This document shows, piece by piece, positions 38,692 through 50,000 of a stretch of DNA of 64,000 nucleotides (the stretch's first letter is position 1; each line of letters opens with the position of its first letter). Below the pieces are notes generated by a model that saw nothing but the letters and a program-made list of their open reading frames with translations, did not search any database and had not been told where the DNA came from. Position numbers and translations under genes: made by a program. Source of the DNA: FW021-bin31 sp964647485. GTDB lineage: Bacteria; Bacteroidota; Bacteroidia; Chitinophagales; Chitinophagaceae. Where the stretch lies: the NCBI GenBank assembly GCA_964647485.1, contig CAZYHV010000010.1, positions 55,114-119,113 of the forward strand. Direction: 5' to 3'.

Positions 38692-39570
38692 TTATTTAAT
38701 ATTATATTTTATTCCAGCTTCATACTGGGATCGGTAACCATATTTATTCTTTCCCGTATAAAAGAAATTAACCTCAGCTATATCTTTTAGCATGACTCCT
38801 AATCCTCCCATAACACTTCCCAAACTTTGCCAATAAATACTAGTATGAAATATATGATCATATTGAAATTGTAATCCACCAACAAAAATATTATCTGATT
38901 TTGTAAACACTCGATATGCAGCTAAGGGTGCCAGAGATAACTGTTGATTTGTCAATTTGAATTTATAGGAAGATAATAATTCTGCTATTTCAAGATCAGA
39001 CTGAAGATTTGCTGTATTCTTAAAATATGAACTCAAATTATATCCGGTTAACCCAAAAGTAAAACTTTTATTACTGAAAGAAGCTCCTATATCTCCGTCA
39101 AATCGAATCTTTTTTTCATTAAAGGACATAACTGCCGGATCCACTTGTCCATTGGACTCTATTTCTTTTGAACTTAAATGTCCTTTATAGAAACTCAAGT
39201 TTCCTCCAATTCGAAGGCTATTATTGCCTTTAAGCTTTATTTTATAAGCATAGCTCAATGCTCCATTGTATCGATTGAAAATACCGCTAGAATAACTCGT
39301 AAAATGTAATCCAGCCCCCATCTTATGTCCTAAGTCAAAATCTGCTGCTATCCCAACCAATTTAGCAGACCCGTCAAATCCGGACCACGAGCTACTAAAC
39401 AAGCCATAAACACTTGAGCCATCCTTACCTGCTAACGCAGGGTTCCAAAGATAACCATCCCGATAATATTGAGATACTGAATGATTAAAAGTATGTTGAG
39501 ACCACGCTGGAAGACTCAATCCAATTGAAGATAAGATAACAATTAAAATTTTAAATATTTGTACTTTCAT
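38692..39570 (-). CDS. PorP/SprF-family outer-membrane protein (T9SS type-B partner)
   Basis: 292 residues: signal peptide (about 1-24), then QHTFNHSVSQYYRDGYLWNPALAGKDG, the family's NPA(L/Y)AG signature, and alternating amphipathic beta-strands to a final GIKYNIK. The length is typical of PorP/SprF proteins. In gliding Bacteroidota, SprF-like proteins encoded next to type-B sorting-domain proteins are needed for their T9SS secretion or surface attachment. The gene lies 43 bp after the stop of the giant type-B pectate lyase, which is the expected partner arrangement. I infer it serves that enzyme specifically. Confidence 0.85.
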   Translation of the reverse strand: MKVQIFKILIVILSSIGLSLPAWSQHTFNHSVSQYYRDGYLWNPALAGKDGSSVYGLFSSSWSGFDGSAKLVGIAADFDLGHKMGAGLHFTSYSSGIFNRYNGALSYAYKIKLKGNNSLRIGGNLSFYKGHLSSKEIESNGQVDPAVMSFNEKKIRFDGDIGASFSNKSFTFGLTGYNLSSYFKNTANLQSDLEIAELLSSYKFKLTNQQLSLAPLAAYRVFTKSDNIFVGGLQFQYDHIFHTSIYWQSLGSVMGGLGVMLKDIAEVNFFYTGKNKYGYRSQYEAGIKYNIK

Positions 39571-39613
39571 TTTCTTTAATTTTATATTCTTATTTCTATA
39601 GTCTCCTAAATTA

Positions 39614-42600
39614 TTAATTGACGACTACGACAGATCCCTTCACAACAATCTTATGGTTAACAGACAAAACAAAATAATAAGTTCCATTACTCAAATACGT
39701 TCCTTTATACTTTCCATCCCAAGAATTGTCATAACCATTTTTTTGATAGACTAACCTTCCAGATTCGTCAAATACTTGTAAGTTATTATTAGGATAACCT
39801 TTTAAATCTTTAATAACTAATTTATCATTAATGCCATCACCATTAGGTGAAAGTATCCTGTTATATGAGAAGTCAGAATTCTCTTCTACATTAACTTGAA
39901 TACTTCTACTTACTTTACAACCATCTTCATTTGTTAATGTAGCTATATAAGTAGTCGTTTGATTGGGCTGTACCATTACACTTTTACCCTTAATATTACT
40001 TATAGCAATATCCGGCGACCAACTAACCGTTCCTTTATCAGATTCAGTTACTTGTAGGTTAATGCTGGAACCACGATTAATACTAACATCATTACTGACA
40101 TGAAGTGTGGTATCGCTACTAATTCTTATACTTACAAATTCAGAGGTATCAGACATACAAGATTGACTTGAAATTGCTATTACAGAATAATTCCCCGATT
40201 TTCCTGTAAATAATTTCTCATCCTTTTTACCTTCAAGAGCTTCCCCTTCATAAAACCATTTATATCTATCTGCATCATCATTACTTACAAATAAATCTAT
40301 CTTTTCTCCATCACAAAGAAGGGTATCCGATGGATGTATAGAGGGTTGTTTCGGTATAATTCCTTTGACAGTAACAATTGCAGTATCACTAGAACTGTTT
40401 CCATAATTATCTACCGCAGTGAATAACACCTTATTATCACCAATATCTAGACAATCAAATTCTGTTTTATCGATTAGTAATGTATCAATCCCATATACAT
40501 CATGGCTATTACTATCTAAATCAGAAGGCTCTATATTCACATATCCATCTTTATTCAGCACAACAGAAATATCCTTTAGGTTAACAACGGGAGAGGTAGT
40601 ATCTGCCCCTGTGGTAAAAGTCCATGTGTCACTCAGGATTTGTTGTGCGTCACTACTATCCTTTACTTTCCAATAATAAGTAGCATTGGGAGACAGTGAA
40701 TCTATCTCAAACATTGGTTCCTTAAGACTCTTTTGTATTAAGTTTAATGAATCAGCAGATGTTCCAAAATAGAAATCATACGCGAGAGCAGTTCCACTTT
40801 CTTCTATCCAAGAAAAATGGACTTTTTCAGGACCAGCCCCTATTGAAGAATCAATCGGAGTTGGATTTGTAGGTTTCTTCAAGAAAGGAACATCATTGTT
40901 TATCTTTTGAACAAGGTCGTCTGTTAATGGATAGTTAAATATTTTTAATTCATCCATTGCTCCCTTATAAGGCGCTGGTGTAAAAGTACCCGACGACAAC
41001 TCAAATTCTCCTATATTACCAACGATCATTGCACTATGTTCACCAATTCCATATTTCGACTTTGAGATATCCCCTTCTCCCACCAAATTTCCATTAATAT
41101 AAATCTTCATTCTCTGATCTTCAACATCTCTAATTACAATAACATTAACCCATTCACTAGTAGCTAAATCGGCAGCATCAGCACTTATTTGATCCTTCCC
41201 TGTATTATTACCCTCATCACCAGCATCCAATGCAAAATAGAGGGTGCCATTTTTAACTTCAAGATTAAATCTTTTCCCTGTTGTACCTACATTGGAATCG
41301 GTACCAATAGATCCTTTACATAAAAGATATACATCCTTTTGTAGCAAATCTTGATCTGCTTTCATCCAAAAAGAAATAGAGAATGAGCTAGTGTTCAAAA
41401 ATAGTTGAGGGGCATCAGGTATTTTCGTTCCAAACCCGTCATCATTCATATTTTGTAAGTTAAGTCCATCATTTTTGTAGCCGGGAATATTATTAATATT
41501 CGTTCCTAGAACTCCATGATCTTCATATTGGGTAGAATCAATTACATTACTATTTGAATCATTTCCATCAAAGCTCCAATAACCGACCAATCCTTTAGGG
41601 AATCCAGTAGTAAAATGCCAAATATCCCCCTTTGTTGTTCCTAAAACTCCTACAGCATCTACTCTCCAATAATAAGAACTTTGCTGATTTAAATTTATTA
41701 GATTAAATATAGATTTATCTACATTTATACTATCATCAACCAATTCCATATTGGTAGAATCAGATCCCATATAAAGCTGGTATTTAGTAGTATTTATCCC
41801 CCCGTCCCAAGTAAGATCTAAAGTATCTGAATAACCATCTACGATAGTATTATTAAAAGAGGGATTACTGGCCTTTTGAGGATAAGCGCCACCAGCATAA
41901 ATAGTAAGGATCTCAGCCAAACTAATCGGATAATTAAATATTTTCAATTCATCTATTATACCCTTAAAAGGAGCCGGAGTAAAACCTCCTGAAGTCAACT
42001 CTCGTTCTCCTATATTACCGATAATAAGCGAACTATTTTCTCCTATCCCATATTTTGATTTCTCTATATCCCTTTCAGCCACTTGTTTCCCGTCAAAATA
42101 GATTCTCATCTTTTGATGGGTCATATCCCTAATTACGATCACATTCACCCATTCTCCAGTATACAATGGATTAGCATCCGTTTGCAAATCATCCTTTCCA
42201 GTATTTCCTCCTGCATCTCCAGCATCTAATGCAAAACTTAATGCGCCATTCTTCACTTCAAGATCAAACCTTTTTCCTGTTGTATTCAAACTAGGATCTG
42301 TGCCTATTGACCCTTTACATAAAATATATGCACTAATGTCGGAAGGGGGCATTAAGGAAGAATCAGCTTTCATCCAAAATGAAATAGAAAAGGAGCTCGT
42401 ATCCAAAAGAAGTTGAGGCGCATTAGGAATTTTCACACCGTAGCCGGCATAATCCATAGCTTCAAAACTAACAGCATTTTTAGAGTGCCCCTGAACCCAT
42501 TTTGTTTCCTTTCCTACTTCTCCATTATTTCTATAATTAGTAGAATCCATAGCCACTGCGTTTTGCGGTTCATCATCAAAACTCCAATAACCAACCAATC

Positions 42601-45262
42601 CCTTAGGCACAAAACCACTTAGTTCTATTATTTTAGAAGGAGGAACTGCATAGTTAAAGATTTTCAATTCATCTAATTTACCTTTAAATGGTGCCGGAGT
42701 AAATCCTCCTGATGAGAGTTCTCGTTCCCCAATATTTCCTAAGATTAATGCGCTATGTTCTCCAATTCCATATTTTGACTTTTTGATATCTCCCTCCGCC
42801 ACCTGTTTCCCATCAAAGTAGATTTTCATCTTTTGGTTTGTCATATCCCTAACTAAGATTACATTCACCCATTCTCCTGTGTACAATGGATTAGCATCCG
42901 TTTGCAAATCATCCTTTCCAGTATTTTCTCCTGCATCACCTGCATCCAATGCAAAACTCAATGCACCATTTTTGACTTCGAGATTAAACCTTTTTCCAGT
43001 TGTATTAATATTAGGATCTGTCCCTATTGAACCTTTACATAATATATATGCACTAATCCCCTCTGCTGGCATTTGGGAGACATCTGCTTTCATCCAAAAT
43101 GAAATAGTAAAGGAGCTGGTATCTAAATAGATTTGAGGGGCATCCGGGATTTTCACTCCATATCCACTCTGTTCCATATTTGTTAATTCTATCGCATTAT
43201 CTGATTTGCCATCGTTAATCCTAGAAATATTTGTACCTAAATGACCATTATCATGAAATTTTACTGAGTCAATAGCTACATTTCCACTCGGTTCATCAAA
43301 ACTCCAATATCCTACCAAGCCTTTATAAGAAGAGTCAAAAACAGAATCATTTGGCGAAGGAGGAAGGTTGGGGGTAGTAATTGATTCTGGTAAACTAAAC
43401 AAAGAGGAATCCGTTGCATTTATTGCCTTAATCCTATAACTATACTTTTTCCCGGGGAAAACATTTGTACTATCCAAATACAAGCTGTCATTTGCAGATA
43501 GTTGGACAACTTGAGAGAAAGAAGTACTATCCTCAGCTTTACGTTCAAGAATAAAATGAGTTTCATTATCGGAATTATCTCTCCATTTTACAGTTATAAC
43601 ACTATATTCATTTGTAGTCTTTTTGGAAATTGCGGTTAGTGTAACATCTGAAGGAGCCTCTATTGCAACCTTTGGCACGACTAATATGGTTACCGTGGTA
43701 TCATATATAATATTACCAGCAATAGTAACCGAAAAATCAAAACTAGCCTTTCCTACAAAGGAAGGATCTGGATGAAATCGTACAAAATGACCATTTGATC
43801 CAATAGATGCATCTCCATGATTTACATTACTTAAAGAAAAAGTAGGATTATTTTCAATAAAACCTCCGGCATATTCATAAAGGTCTATATTGAGGGAGTC
43901 ATCTTCAACCATTTTTGTATGAGGGGATGCCAACCAATGAAGATAATGTTCAATATTGGTATAACCATCAGCCTGTTTTGTCATGGCATCATCTTGATCT
44001 GGATCGTTGCCAATAGCTAATTCCCAATAATTAGGCATTCCATCTCCATCCCTATCAGGGGGTAATTGACCATCCTCTAAATTTCCAAATCCATTATTTG
44101 GTAAGCCTGTCTGCGTCTGACTTGTGTAAAGATCTCCACCAGGACCTGAAGTTCCAATGCCCGTACCAGAAGTTCCGTTGCCTAAGGTCTTGATCTGACT
44201 TAAAACCAAAGAATCCACCTGATCCAAAGGCATAGCTCCTACAGTAGAAAGGACAATAGGGAAAGCATCTTGTGCAGAATAAATTGGTGCTTCATTAGCG
44301 ATGGATGACCATGGGCTAGTCAATATTGTACTCGCAGTACCGTGATACCAATAAGGGGTGGTTATTCCGCCATTCAGAATTCCATCAGGTAGGCTATCCT
44401 TTAAATTTCCAGAATAGTAAATAGACTGATTTTCATCCATCTGAAACCAAGTATTATCACTCGTCGTGGCTGGACCAAATATAAAATAATTATTAATAAT
44501 ATCATGTTTAAAATGACTCCCTGTATGAGTCGTGTATCCTGCTTGATAATTATATAGGACATTATTTATAAAAACAGTATTTATTTTGGCTAATGGATTT
44601 CTGTTATGTGAGTTGGCAAAAACGTTGTAAAACCAAGACCATGTCCCATCAAGAGATTCTGTATGTGCTCCAAACTGCTGCCCAATTGGATTGGCAATAA
44701 TAGAATATTGCACCGTTATATTTTTAACTGGTTTATTTTGCCAATCTTGGCTTACTCCATCTATATTATTCCATGAAGCAAATTCAGCAGAAACATGATC
44801 CAATATTATATTACTTGCTTGGTAAAAGCTAAACCCATTGTCTGTTCTTGGAGCATCTGATCCTGGTCTCACTCTTATATACCTACAGATTATATTTGAG
44901 TTATTTGCAAAGGATATTTGACGTCCTTTAAATCCTATTCCATCTCCAGGAGCAGTCTGCCCGGCAATGGTTATATTACTGCTAACAGCTACCTTTGTTT
45001 CTAAAGTAATATACCCTCCAACATCAAATACTATAATTCTGTTTGGTTCACTTACCGCATCTCGAAAGCTACCCGGTCCACTATCAGATAAATTAGTAAC
45101 ATGATAAACCGAACCTTCCCTACCTCCGGTAGCATTTGCTCCAAATCCCAAGGCTCCAGGAAATGCAGACATTTGTGCATTAGAAACATGGAAACAAAAT
45201 AAAAATAAAATAAACGTAATAAATCTTATTCCCTTTCTTAACTTTATTAGATAATAAATCAT
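39614..45262 (-). CDS. Giant multidomain PL1 pectate lyase with three LamG domains and T9SS type-B sorting domain
   Basis: 1882 residues. Order: signal peptide (about 1-30); PL1 beta-helix (about 32-440; FPGALGFGANATGGREG, ITIAGQTAPGDGI, NSHNRNPLAK); cadherin-like domain (about 455-535); FnIII (about 540-640); LamG 1 (about 646-880); LamG 2 (about 886-1110); FnIII-like (about 1115-1215); LamG 3 (about 1218-1450); FnIII-like (about 1455-1545); three HYR/Ig-like domains (about 1545-1795); and a C-terminal gliding-associated type-B sorting domain (SPNGDGINDKL, NSWDGKYKG, GTYYFVL). It should be exported by T9SS and displayed on the surface, binding pectin through the LamG modules while lyase activity cuts it. 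SusD lies 21 bp upstream and the SprF-like gene 43 bp downstream. Confidence 0.9.
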   Translation of the reverse strand: MIYYLIKLRKGIRFITFILFLFCFHVSNAQMSAFPGALGFGANATGGREGSVYHVTNLSDSGPGSFRDAVSEPNRIIVFDVGGYITLETKVAVSSNITIAGQTAPGDGIGFKGRQISFANNSNIICRYIRVRPGSDAPRTDNGFSFYQASNIILDHVSAEFASWNNIDGVSQDWQNKPVKNITVQYSIIANPIGQQFGAHTESLDGTWSWFYNVFANSHNRNPLAKINTVFINNVLYNYQAGYTTHTGSHFKHDIINNYFIFGPATTSDNTWFQMDENQSIYYSGNLKDSLPDGILNGGITTPYWYHGTASTILTSPWSSIANEAPIYSAQDAFPIVLSTVGAMPLDQVDSLVLSQIKTLGNGTSGTGIGTSGPGGDLYTSQTQTGLPNNGFGNLEDGQLPPDRDGDGMPNYWELAIGNDPDQDDAMTKQADGYTNIEHYLHWLASPHTKMVEDDSLNIDLYEYAGGFIENNPTFSLSNVNHGDASIGSNGHFVRFHPDPSFVGKASFDFSVTIAGNIIYDTTVTILVVPKVAIEAPSDVTLTAISKKTTNEYSVITVKWRDNSDNETHFILERKAEDSTSFSQVVQLSANDSLYLDSTNVFPGKKYSYRIKAINATDSSLFSLPESITTPNLPPSPNDSVFDSSYKGLVGYWSFDEPSGNVAIDSVKFHDNGHLGTNISRINDGKSDNAIELTNMEQSGYGVKIPDAPQIYLDTSSFTISFWMKADVSQMPAEGISAYILCKGSIGTDPNINTTGKRFNLEVKNGALSFALDAGDAGENTGKDDLQTDANPLYTGEWVNVILVRDMTNQKMKIYFDGKQVAEGDIKKSKYGIGEHSALILGNIGERELSSGGFTPAPFKGKLDELKIFNYAVPPSKIIELSGFVPKGLVGYWSFDDEPQNAVAMDSTNYRNNGEVGKETKWVQGHSKNAVSFEAMDYAGYGVKIPNAPQLLLDTSSFSISFWMKADSSLMPPSDISAYILCKGSIGTDPSLNTTGKRFDLEVKNGALSFALDAGDAGGNTGKDDLQTDANPLYTGEWVNVIVIRDMTHQKMRIYFDGKQVAERDIEKSKYGIGENSSLIIGNIGERELTSGGFTPAPFKGIIDELKIFNYPISLAEILTIYAGGAYPQKASNPSFNNTIVDGYSDTLDLTWDGGINTTKYQLYMGSDSTNMELVDDSINVDKSIFNLINLNQQSSYYWRVDAVGVLGTTKGDIWHFTTGFPKGLVGYWSFDGNDSNSNVIDSTQYEDHGVLGTNINNIPGYKNDGLNLQNMNDDGFGTKIPDAPQLFLNTSSFSISFWMKADQDLLQKDVYLLCKGSIGTDSNVGTTGKRFNLEVKNGTLYFALDAGDEGNNTGKDQISADAADLATSEWVNVIVIRDVEDQRMKIYINGNLVGEGDISKSKYGIGEHSAMIVGNIGEFELSSGTFTPAPYKGAMDELKIFNYPLTDDLVQKINNDVPFLKKPTNPTPIDSSIGAGPEKVHFSWIEESGTALAYDFYFGTSADSLNLIQKSLKEPMFEIDSLSPNATYYWKVKDSSDAQQILSDTWTFTTGADTTSPVVNLKDISVVLNKDGYVNIEPSDLDSNSHDVYGIDTLLIDKTEFDCLDIGDNKVLFTAVDNYGNSSSDTAIVTVKGIIPKQPSIHPSDTLLCDGEKIDLFVSNDDADRYKWFYEGEALEGKKDEKLFTGKSGNYSVIAISSQSCMSDTSEFVSIRISSDTTLHVSNDVSINRGSSINLQVTESDKGTVSWSPDIAISNIKGKSVMVQPNQTTTYIATLTNEDGCKVSRSIQVNVEENSDFSYNRILSPNGDGINDKLVIKDLKGYPNNNLQVFDESGRLVYQKNGYDNSWDGKYKGTYLSNGTYYFVLSVNHKIVVKGSVVVVN
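40905..43325 (-). repeat. Three in-frame LamG-coding repeats inside the PL1 gene
   Basis: Repeats of about 0.7 kb at roughly 42640-43325, 41920-42606 and 40905-41607 encode near-parallel blocks that begin KGLVGYWSFD and contain SFWMKAD, LCKGSIGTD, TGKRF(N/D)LEVKNG and TPAP(F/Y)KG. Copies 1 and 2 are most alike and adjacent. Copy 3 is more diverged and is preceded by an FnIII-like spacer. Confidence 0.85.
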
Positions 45263-45283
45263 AATATTATATTTTCAATATCT

Positions 45284-46984
45284 TTATTTACTCCATTCAA
45301 AAGGCAGATACCAATTCTCTTTATTCATTAACTTTTGCTTAATTGCCTCAGCTTTGGGATTATTTTCTTCTACTAATTTTTTATAGATTTTATTAGCCAA
45401 AAAGGAAGGGTCTCCTCTTCTCAGAGCTATTCTTAAAAGATCCGGCCACCTTCTTCCTTCATAGGCCATTTCAAGCCCAGCTTCTTTAATAATATTATTC
45501 TCAATAGATATAGTACTATCACCTTTAACTTCCCTTGAGTATAAATAAGCTCTACCTCTAATACCTGCACTTAATGCCCAGTCCCCAATAATGGTAGGAT
45601 GAGTAATCTTTCTGGAATCAAAATTATAAGGGAACGATTCCTCAGTCCTTCTATTGGGGATTGTCGTAAGACCTTGATTAACTAGAGCATATGCCAATGA
45701 CCGATGATAATCCCTATTGGCCGCTTCTGCAAAGTAAAGATGCAGAGAAGCAGCTCTAAACAAAAACCATTTCCCTTCCTTCTGAAAGATATTTACAGGC
45801 AAAAAAGAATTTCCATCTAAATAATTATAAAGGTATTTCATAATAACAGGTTGGTTATTCAACATCCTCCAGGTGAAAATTTTTCCTCTGGCATCAAAGG
45901 GGAAGTCATTCTTTTGAACTTGATTATTCCAATTGCCAATTGCCACTTGAGAAGGTTTAACCAAATAATTTCCTCCTCTATTAGAAAATAAATCAGTAAA
46001 AGGATCCTCAGGATCAAAATTTTTATCAAAGGGCAAATACCAGATCCATTCTTGATTGAAAAGTTTATCTTGCCCTCTGGCAAATATGGATCGCCACCCT
46101 TGGGTATTATTATCTATCAAACTAGAATCATTCTCTTCTTGCCAACGGACATATCCTACGGCTAGGTCGTTGTTATCTGCCTTGTGCTGCCCCGTAATTC
46201 GATAAGTATATAAATCCCCGGAACCACCTGTCTCCATTACCTCTTTAAATTGAATAGCAGCCTTGTGATAATACCCTTTCCACAGATACAAAATACCTAG
46301 GAACATCCTTTTATTAATAAAAAACTTATTTGTGCTATATCCATCTACTGAAGTGACTAAACTAGTTCCTTCCGGATAAGGCTCCATATAGGGTAAATCG
46401 TTCATAGTTTTAATCAATCTATCAATTAATTGATTAAGGGTAACCATGGAGTGTAACGATTTATTTTCTACATCTGATAACTTAGAAAGGGGGGCAGTCA
46501 CATAAGGGATTTCTCCATATTGAATTCCCAGTTGAAGATAAACCCATGATCGAACAGTTGCAACATCGGAATAACGCATATTAAATTCTTTAACCGTCAG
46601 CTTATTCTCATCCAACATGGTCTTAAAATTTTCCATCGCATCATTACAGTTCAATATTACATTGTAAAATGGTTTTGGATCAACATAAGGATTATCCTTT
46701 GTTACATCATGTTCACTTATTTGTTTTAAATATTTATCTGCATTCGTGGTAGTTGTCATTAAATCCCCTCTCAACTCATTCAGTATTACATAAGGCTTAG
46801 CTAATTCCATTAGCTTCCCATATATCCCCAATACGGCAGCATCTGCATCAAATATATCCTGGTATGCATTTTCTCCGTCAACCTCTTGTTCAGGGTTAAT
46901 ATCAAAAGCCCTTTTGCAAGACAAGGAATTGAAAATAAAGAAGCATAGAATTGCTAAGTAATAAAACGGTATTTTCTTTTTCAT
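45284..46984 (-). CDS. SusD/RagB-family glycan-binding lipoprotein
   Basis: 566 residues with a lipoprotein signal (SLSC, about residue 23). SusD features include ATVRSWVYLQLGIQYGEIPYVT, LFRAASLHLYFAEAANR and AGLEMAYEGRRWPDLLRIA. The C-terminus is NWYLPFEWSK instead of the common NPGY-type ending. It pairs with the SusC 36 bp upstream and precedes the giant lyase by 21 bp, so this duet is the likely importer for its pectic products. Confidence 0.9.
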   Translation of the reverse strand: MKKKIPFYYLAILCFFIFNSLSCKRAFDINPEQEVDGENAYQDIFDADAAVLGIYGKLMELAKPYVILNELRGDLMTTTTNADKYLKQISEHDVTKDNPYVDPKPFYNVILNCNDAMENFKTMLDENKLTVKEFNMRYSDVATVRSWVYLQLGIQYGEIPYVTAPLSKLSDVENKSLHSMVTLNQLIDRLIKTMNDLPYMEPYPEGTSLVTSVDGYSTNKFFINKRMFLGILYLWKGYYHKAAIQFKEVMETGGSGDLYTYRITGQHKADNNDLAVGYVRWQEENDSSLIDNNTQGWRSIFARGQDKLFNQEWIWYLPFDKNFDPEDPFTDLFSNRGGNYLVKPSQVAIGNWNNQVQKNDFPFDARGKIFTWRMLNNQPVIMKYLYNYLDGNSFLPVNIFQKEGKWFLFRAASLHLYFAEAANRDYHRSLAYALVNQGLTTIPNRRTEESFPYNFDSRKITHPTIIGDWALSAGIRGRAYLYSREVKGDSTISIENNIIKEAGLEMAYEGRRWPDLLRIALRRGDPSFLANKIYKKLVEENNPKAEAIKQKLMNKENWYLPFEWSK

Positions 46985-47020
46985 ATTAGATTAAGTATTT
47001 AAGTTTTTAACGAATTTTAG

Positions 47021-50000
47021 CTATAATCCAATCCTAACACCTAATTGAATCTTTTTGAATTGGGGACTGTTAAATGTATTTATACCTTTCCCCCAAATTC
47101 CGCTATTTACATCAAATTCAGGATCATAACCTAAGTAATTTGTCAAAGTAAATAAGTTAGAACCATTGGCATATATAGCCAAGTATTTTAATGCGCCTGA
47201 TACAAATGAGAACTTGTAAGAAAGAGAAAGAGATCTCAATCTAAAATAAGAACCATCTTCTATCCATCTATCTGAGAATCGACTATTTTCCATTGGATCG
47301 TTCCAGTCGACTCTCGGGATATTCGTTATTTGCCCTTCCTCCTTCCATCTATTTCGTACTGCTTGAGTTTGATTTTGGTATCCTTTCAACGATTCTAACC
47401 GTTGACGTGTAGCGTTGTATATATCATTCCCCTGAGTAAAGGTGAATAAGGCTTTTATAGACCAACTTTTATAGCTTAGTTTAGTCGTCAAGGATCCATA
47501 AAAATCTGGGTTGGGATTTCCTATAATAGTTCTATCTTTTTTATTTATAATACCATCATTGTTTTTATCTACGAAATGAACATCCCCACCTTTAAAAGGG
47601 CTATAGGTTCCATCTTCATTTTTATTGATTAGACCCGAGGCAGCTTTATCTGAAGAAAAGACTCCATTTGTTTCATATCCAAAGAATAAATTGGGAGCAT
47701 GACCTTTTTGTGTAATCATCGTCGCATCAGCAACTTTCGTTAAAGATTGTTCTATGGGCAACTTAGCAACAATCGTTTGGTAATGACTTACATTGAGCCC
47801 AACATCCCATAGAAATTTTTCTTTATTAATTATACGTGTGTTCAGACCGATATCCCATCCATTCGTTTTCAATTTTCCTGAATTGATAAACACGTAGTCC
47901 AAACCTGTAAACACGGGTAGTGGAGTCTTCACTAACATGTTTGTATTCTCCTTATGATAATAATCAAAAGTTAAGTCTAGTCGATCATTAAACAAAGCAA
48001 TATCTACACCTGTATTCAAATGTTTAATTACACCTAATTGAACTTTATCGTTAACAACATTTCCACGAACCAAGCCTTCCATCCCGAGAAGGTTCTGGGA
48101 GACATAAATCTTATGAGCTAAAAAATTTCTTATATCATCATTCCCAGATAAGCCAACAGAAGCTCTAATTTTTAAAAGGTCAATCCAATCATTCTTCTTT
48201 AAGAACCGTTCAGAAGAGATCAGCCAAGCTCCTGAGACAGAAGGCATAATTGAATAATTTTTATCCCCAATATTTACCATAGGACCATTCCTAGGTAAAT
48301 TTCCATTCCTAGAGGATCCATTTAAAGACATATCTATTGACAAAAAATACTTATTCTTGTAATCATAATTAAAACTGAAATAAGTATTCATCCATAGATA
48401 ATCTTGAAGGTCACCTCCAATCTTCCGTAGATTATTTATTCCATATTGTACATTTTTCAGATCATCGGTAGCAGCATTGAATCCCATCCCTTTATCATTC
48501 TCATGCGAAATACTTTTATAATGTACTCCTAACGATAAATTTAATTTATGTACTTGATTAATAGTTTTATTAAAGGTCAAATGTGTATTATTGTAGATAC
48601 TAAACATTCTGGCAACACGAGCCCCAGACCGATTTTCAACTATTTCATTGATTGTACTTCCTGAAGAATCATTAGCCACTCCATTATTAGGAATAAAAAA
48701 GGATTCTCTTACTTTATCCATTGTGACAGCAATATCTGAATTAATTGATAAAGAAGGTGTTAGTCTGTAGTTTAGATCTACAGAACCTAGAAAACGATAA
48801 TTTCTGTTAAAAGCGGTCGAATTATTAATAAGTGCAGCAGGATTACTAATATTAAAGGTATCTGAGTCTGCATATGAAGGAGAAGGTAAACCGTTTTCTC
48901 CAATACTATGAACCGGAAGGAAAGGAGATTTTACGAGAGCTGTATAAATTGGATTACTTTCTGAAGCTAGTCCTAGGTTTTTTACATTATCTTCACTGTA
49001 TCCAAAACTTACATTAGCAGTAGCTGTTAAACGCTTACTCAAATTAATATCAGCATTAAACCGAGCATTATATCTTGTTCGATTCGTGTTCCGTATAATA
49101 CCTTTCCCATTTAAATACCCAATTGATAAGCCGTATTTTGCAATATTATCTCCTCCGGTAATTTTTAGATATAAATTCTTAGTACTACTATTTCTAAAAA
49201 TCAAATTCTGCCAATTATTTCTATTATAATACCTAAACGTATTATCATCATTCTCCTTCCTAAAATAGGGAAAATCTTTTAATGCTCCGGATTTCATTCC
49301 TTTTGATTGTAACATCTCAGAAACAAAAACGCGATAATCGGAAGCATTCATAACAGGAATATTAACCGGTTTAATATTTATTCCGCCATAAATAGCTGCA
49401 TCAATTCGAGTCGCCTCTTCTTTCGCCCTTAAAGTTTTTATAAAGATAACCCCATTTGCCCCTTTAGATCCATATAAAGCCGATCCATTTTTCAACACAG
49501 TAATATTTTCGATATCTTTTATATCAATGAGTGATAAGGGGTTTCTATAATAACCTGATATCAGAGAATTAGAGGGAGAATTAATATCATAAATAACACC
49601 ATCAACAATAATCAACGGCTGATTATTACCGTATAAGGAAGAAATGCCATGTATATACATATTAGCTCCTGCTCCTAGGGTTCCAGAACGTCGAATCACA
49701 TTCAACCCTGCAACTTTTCCTTGCAAATACTCTTCTGGCGTCTCGGAAAAACTTTCCCAATTATCTTTGGTATCAATAGAAGTAATTGAGAAGGGCAAAT
49801 GACTAACAGGAACTGATCTTAGGGAAAGATTTGCTTTATTATAAAAATTTCTATCCTTCTTTTTATAAAGAGAGACTTTGATTGAATCTCTTCCTCTTAT
49901 TCCTATTTCCTTCGGTGCATAACCAACGCCCTCAATTCTTACCGAAGTATTATTGTCAGGCAACCCTATCATAAAGCGTCCACTACTATCTGTTATTGAT

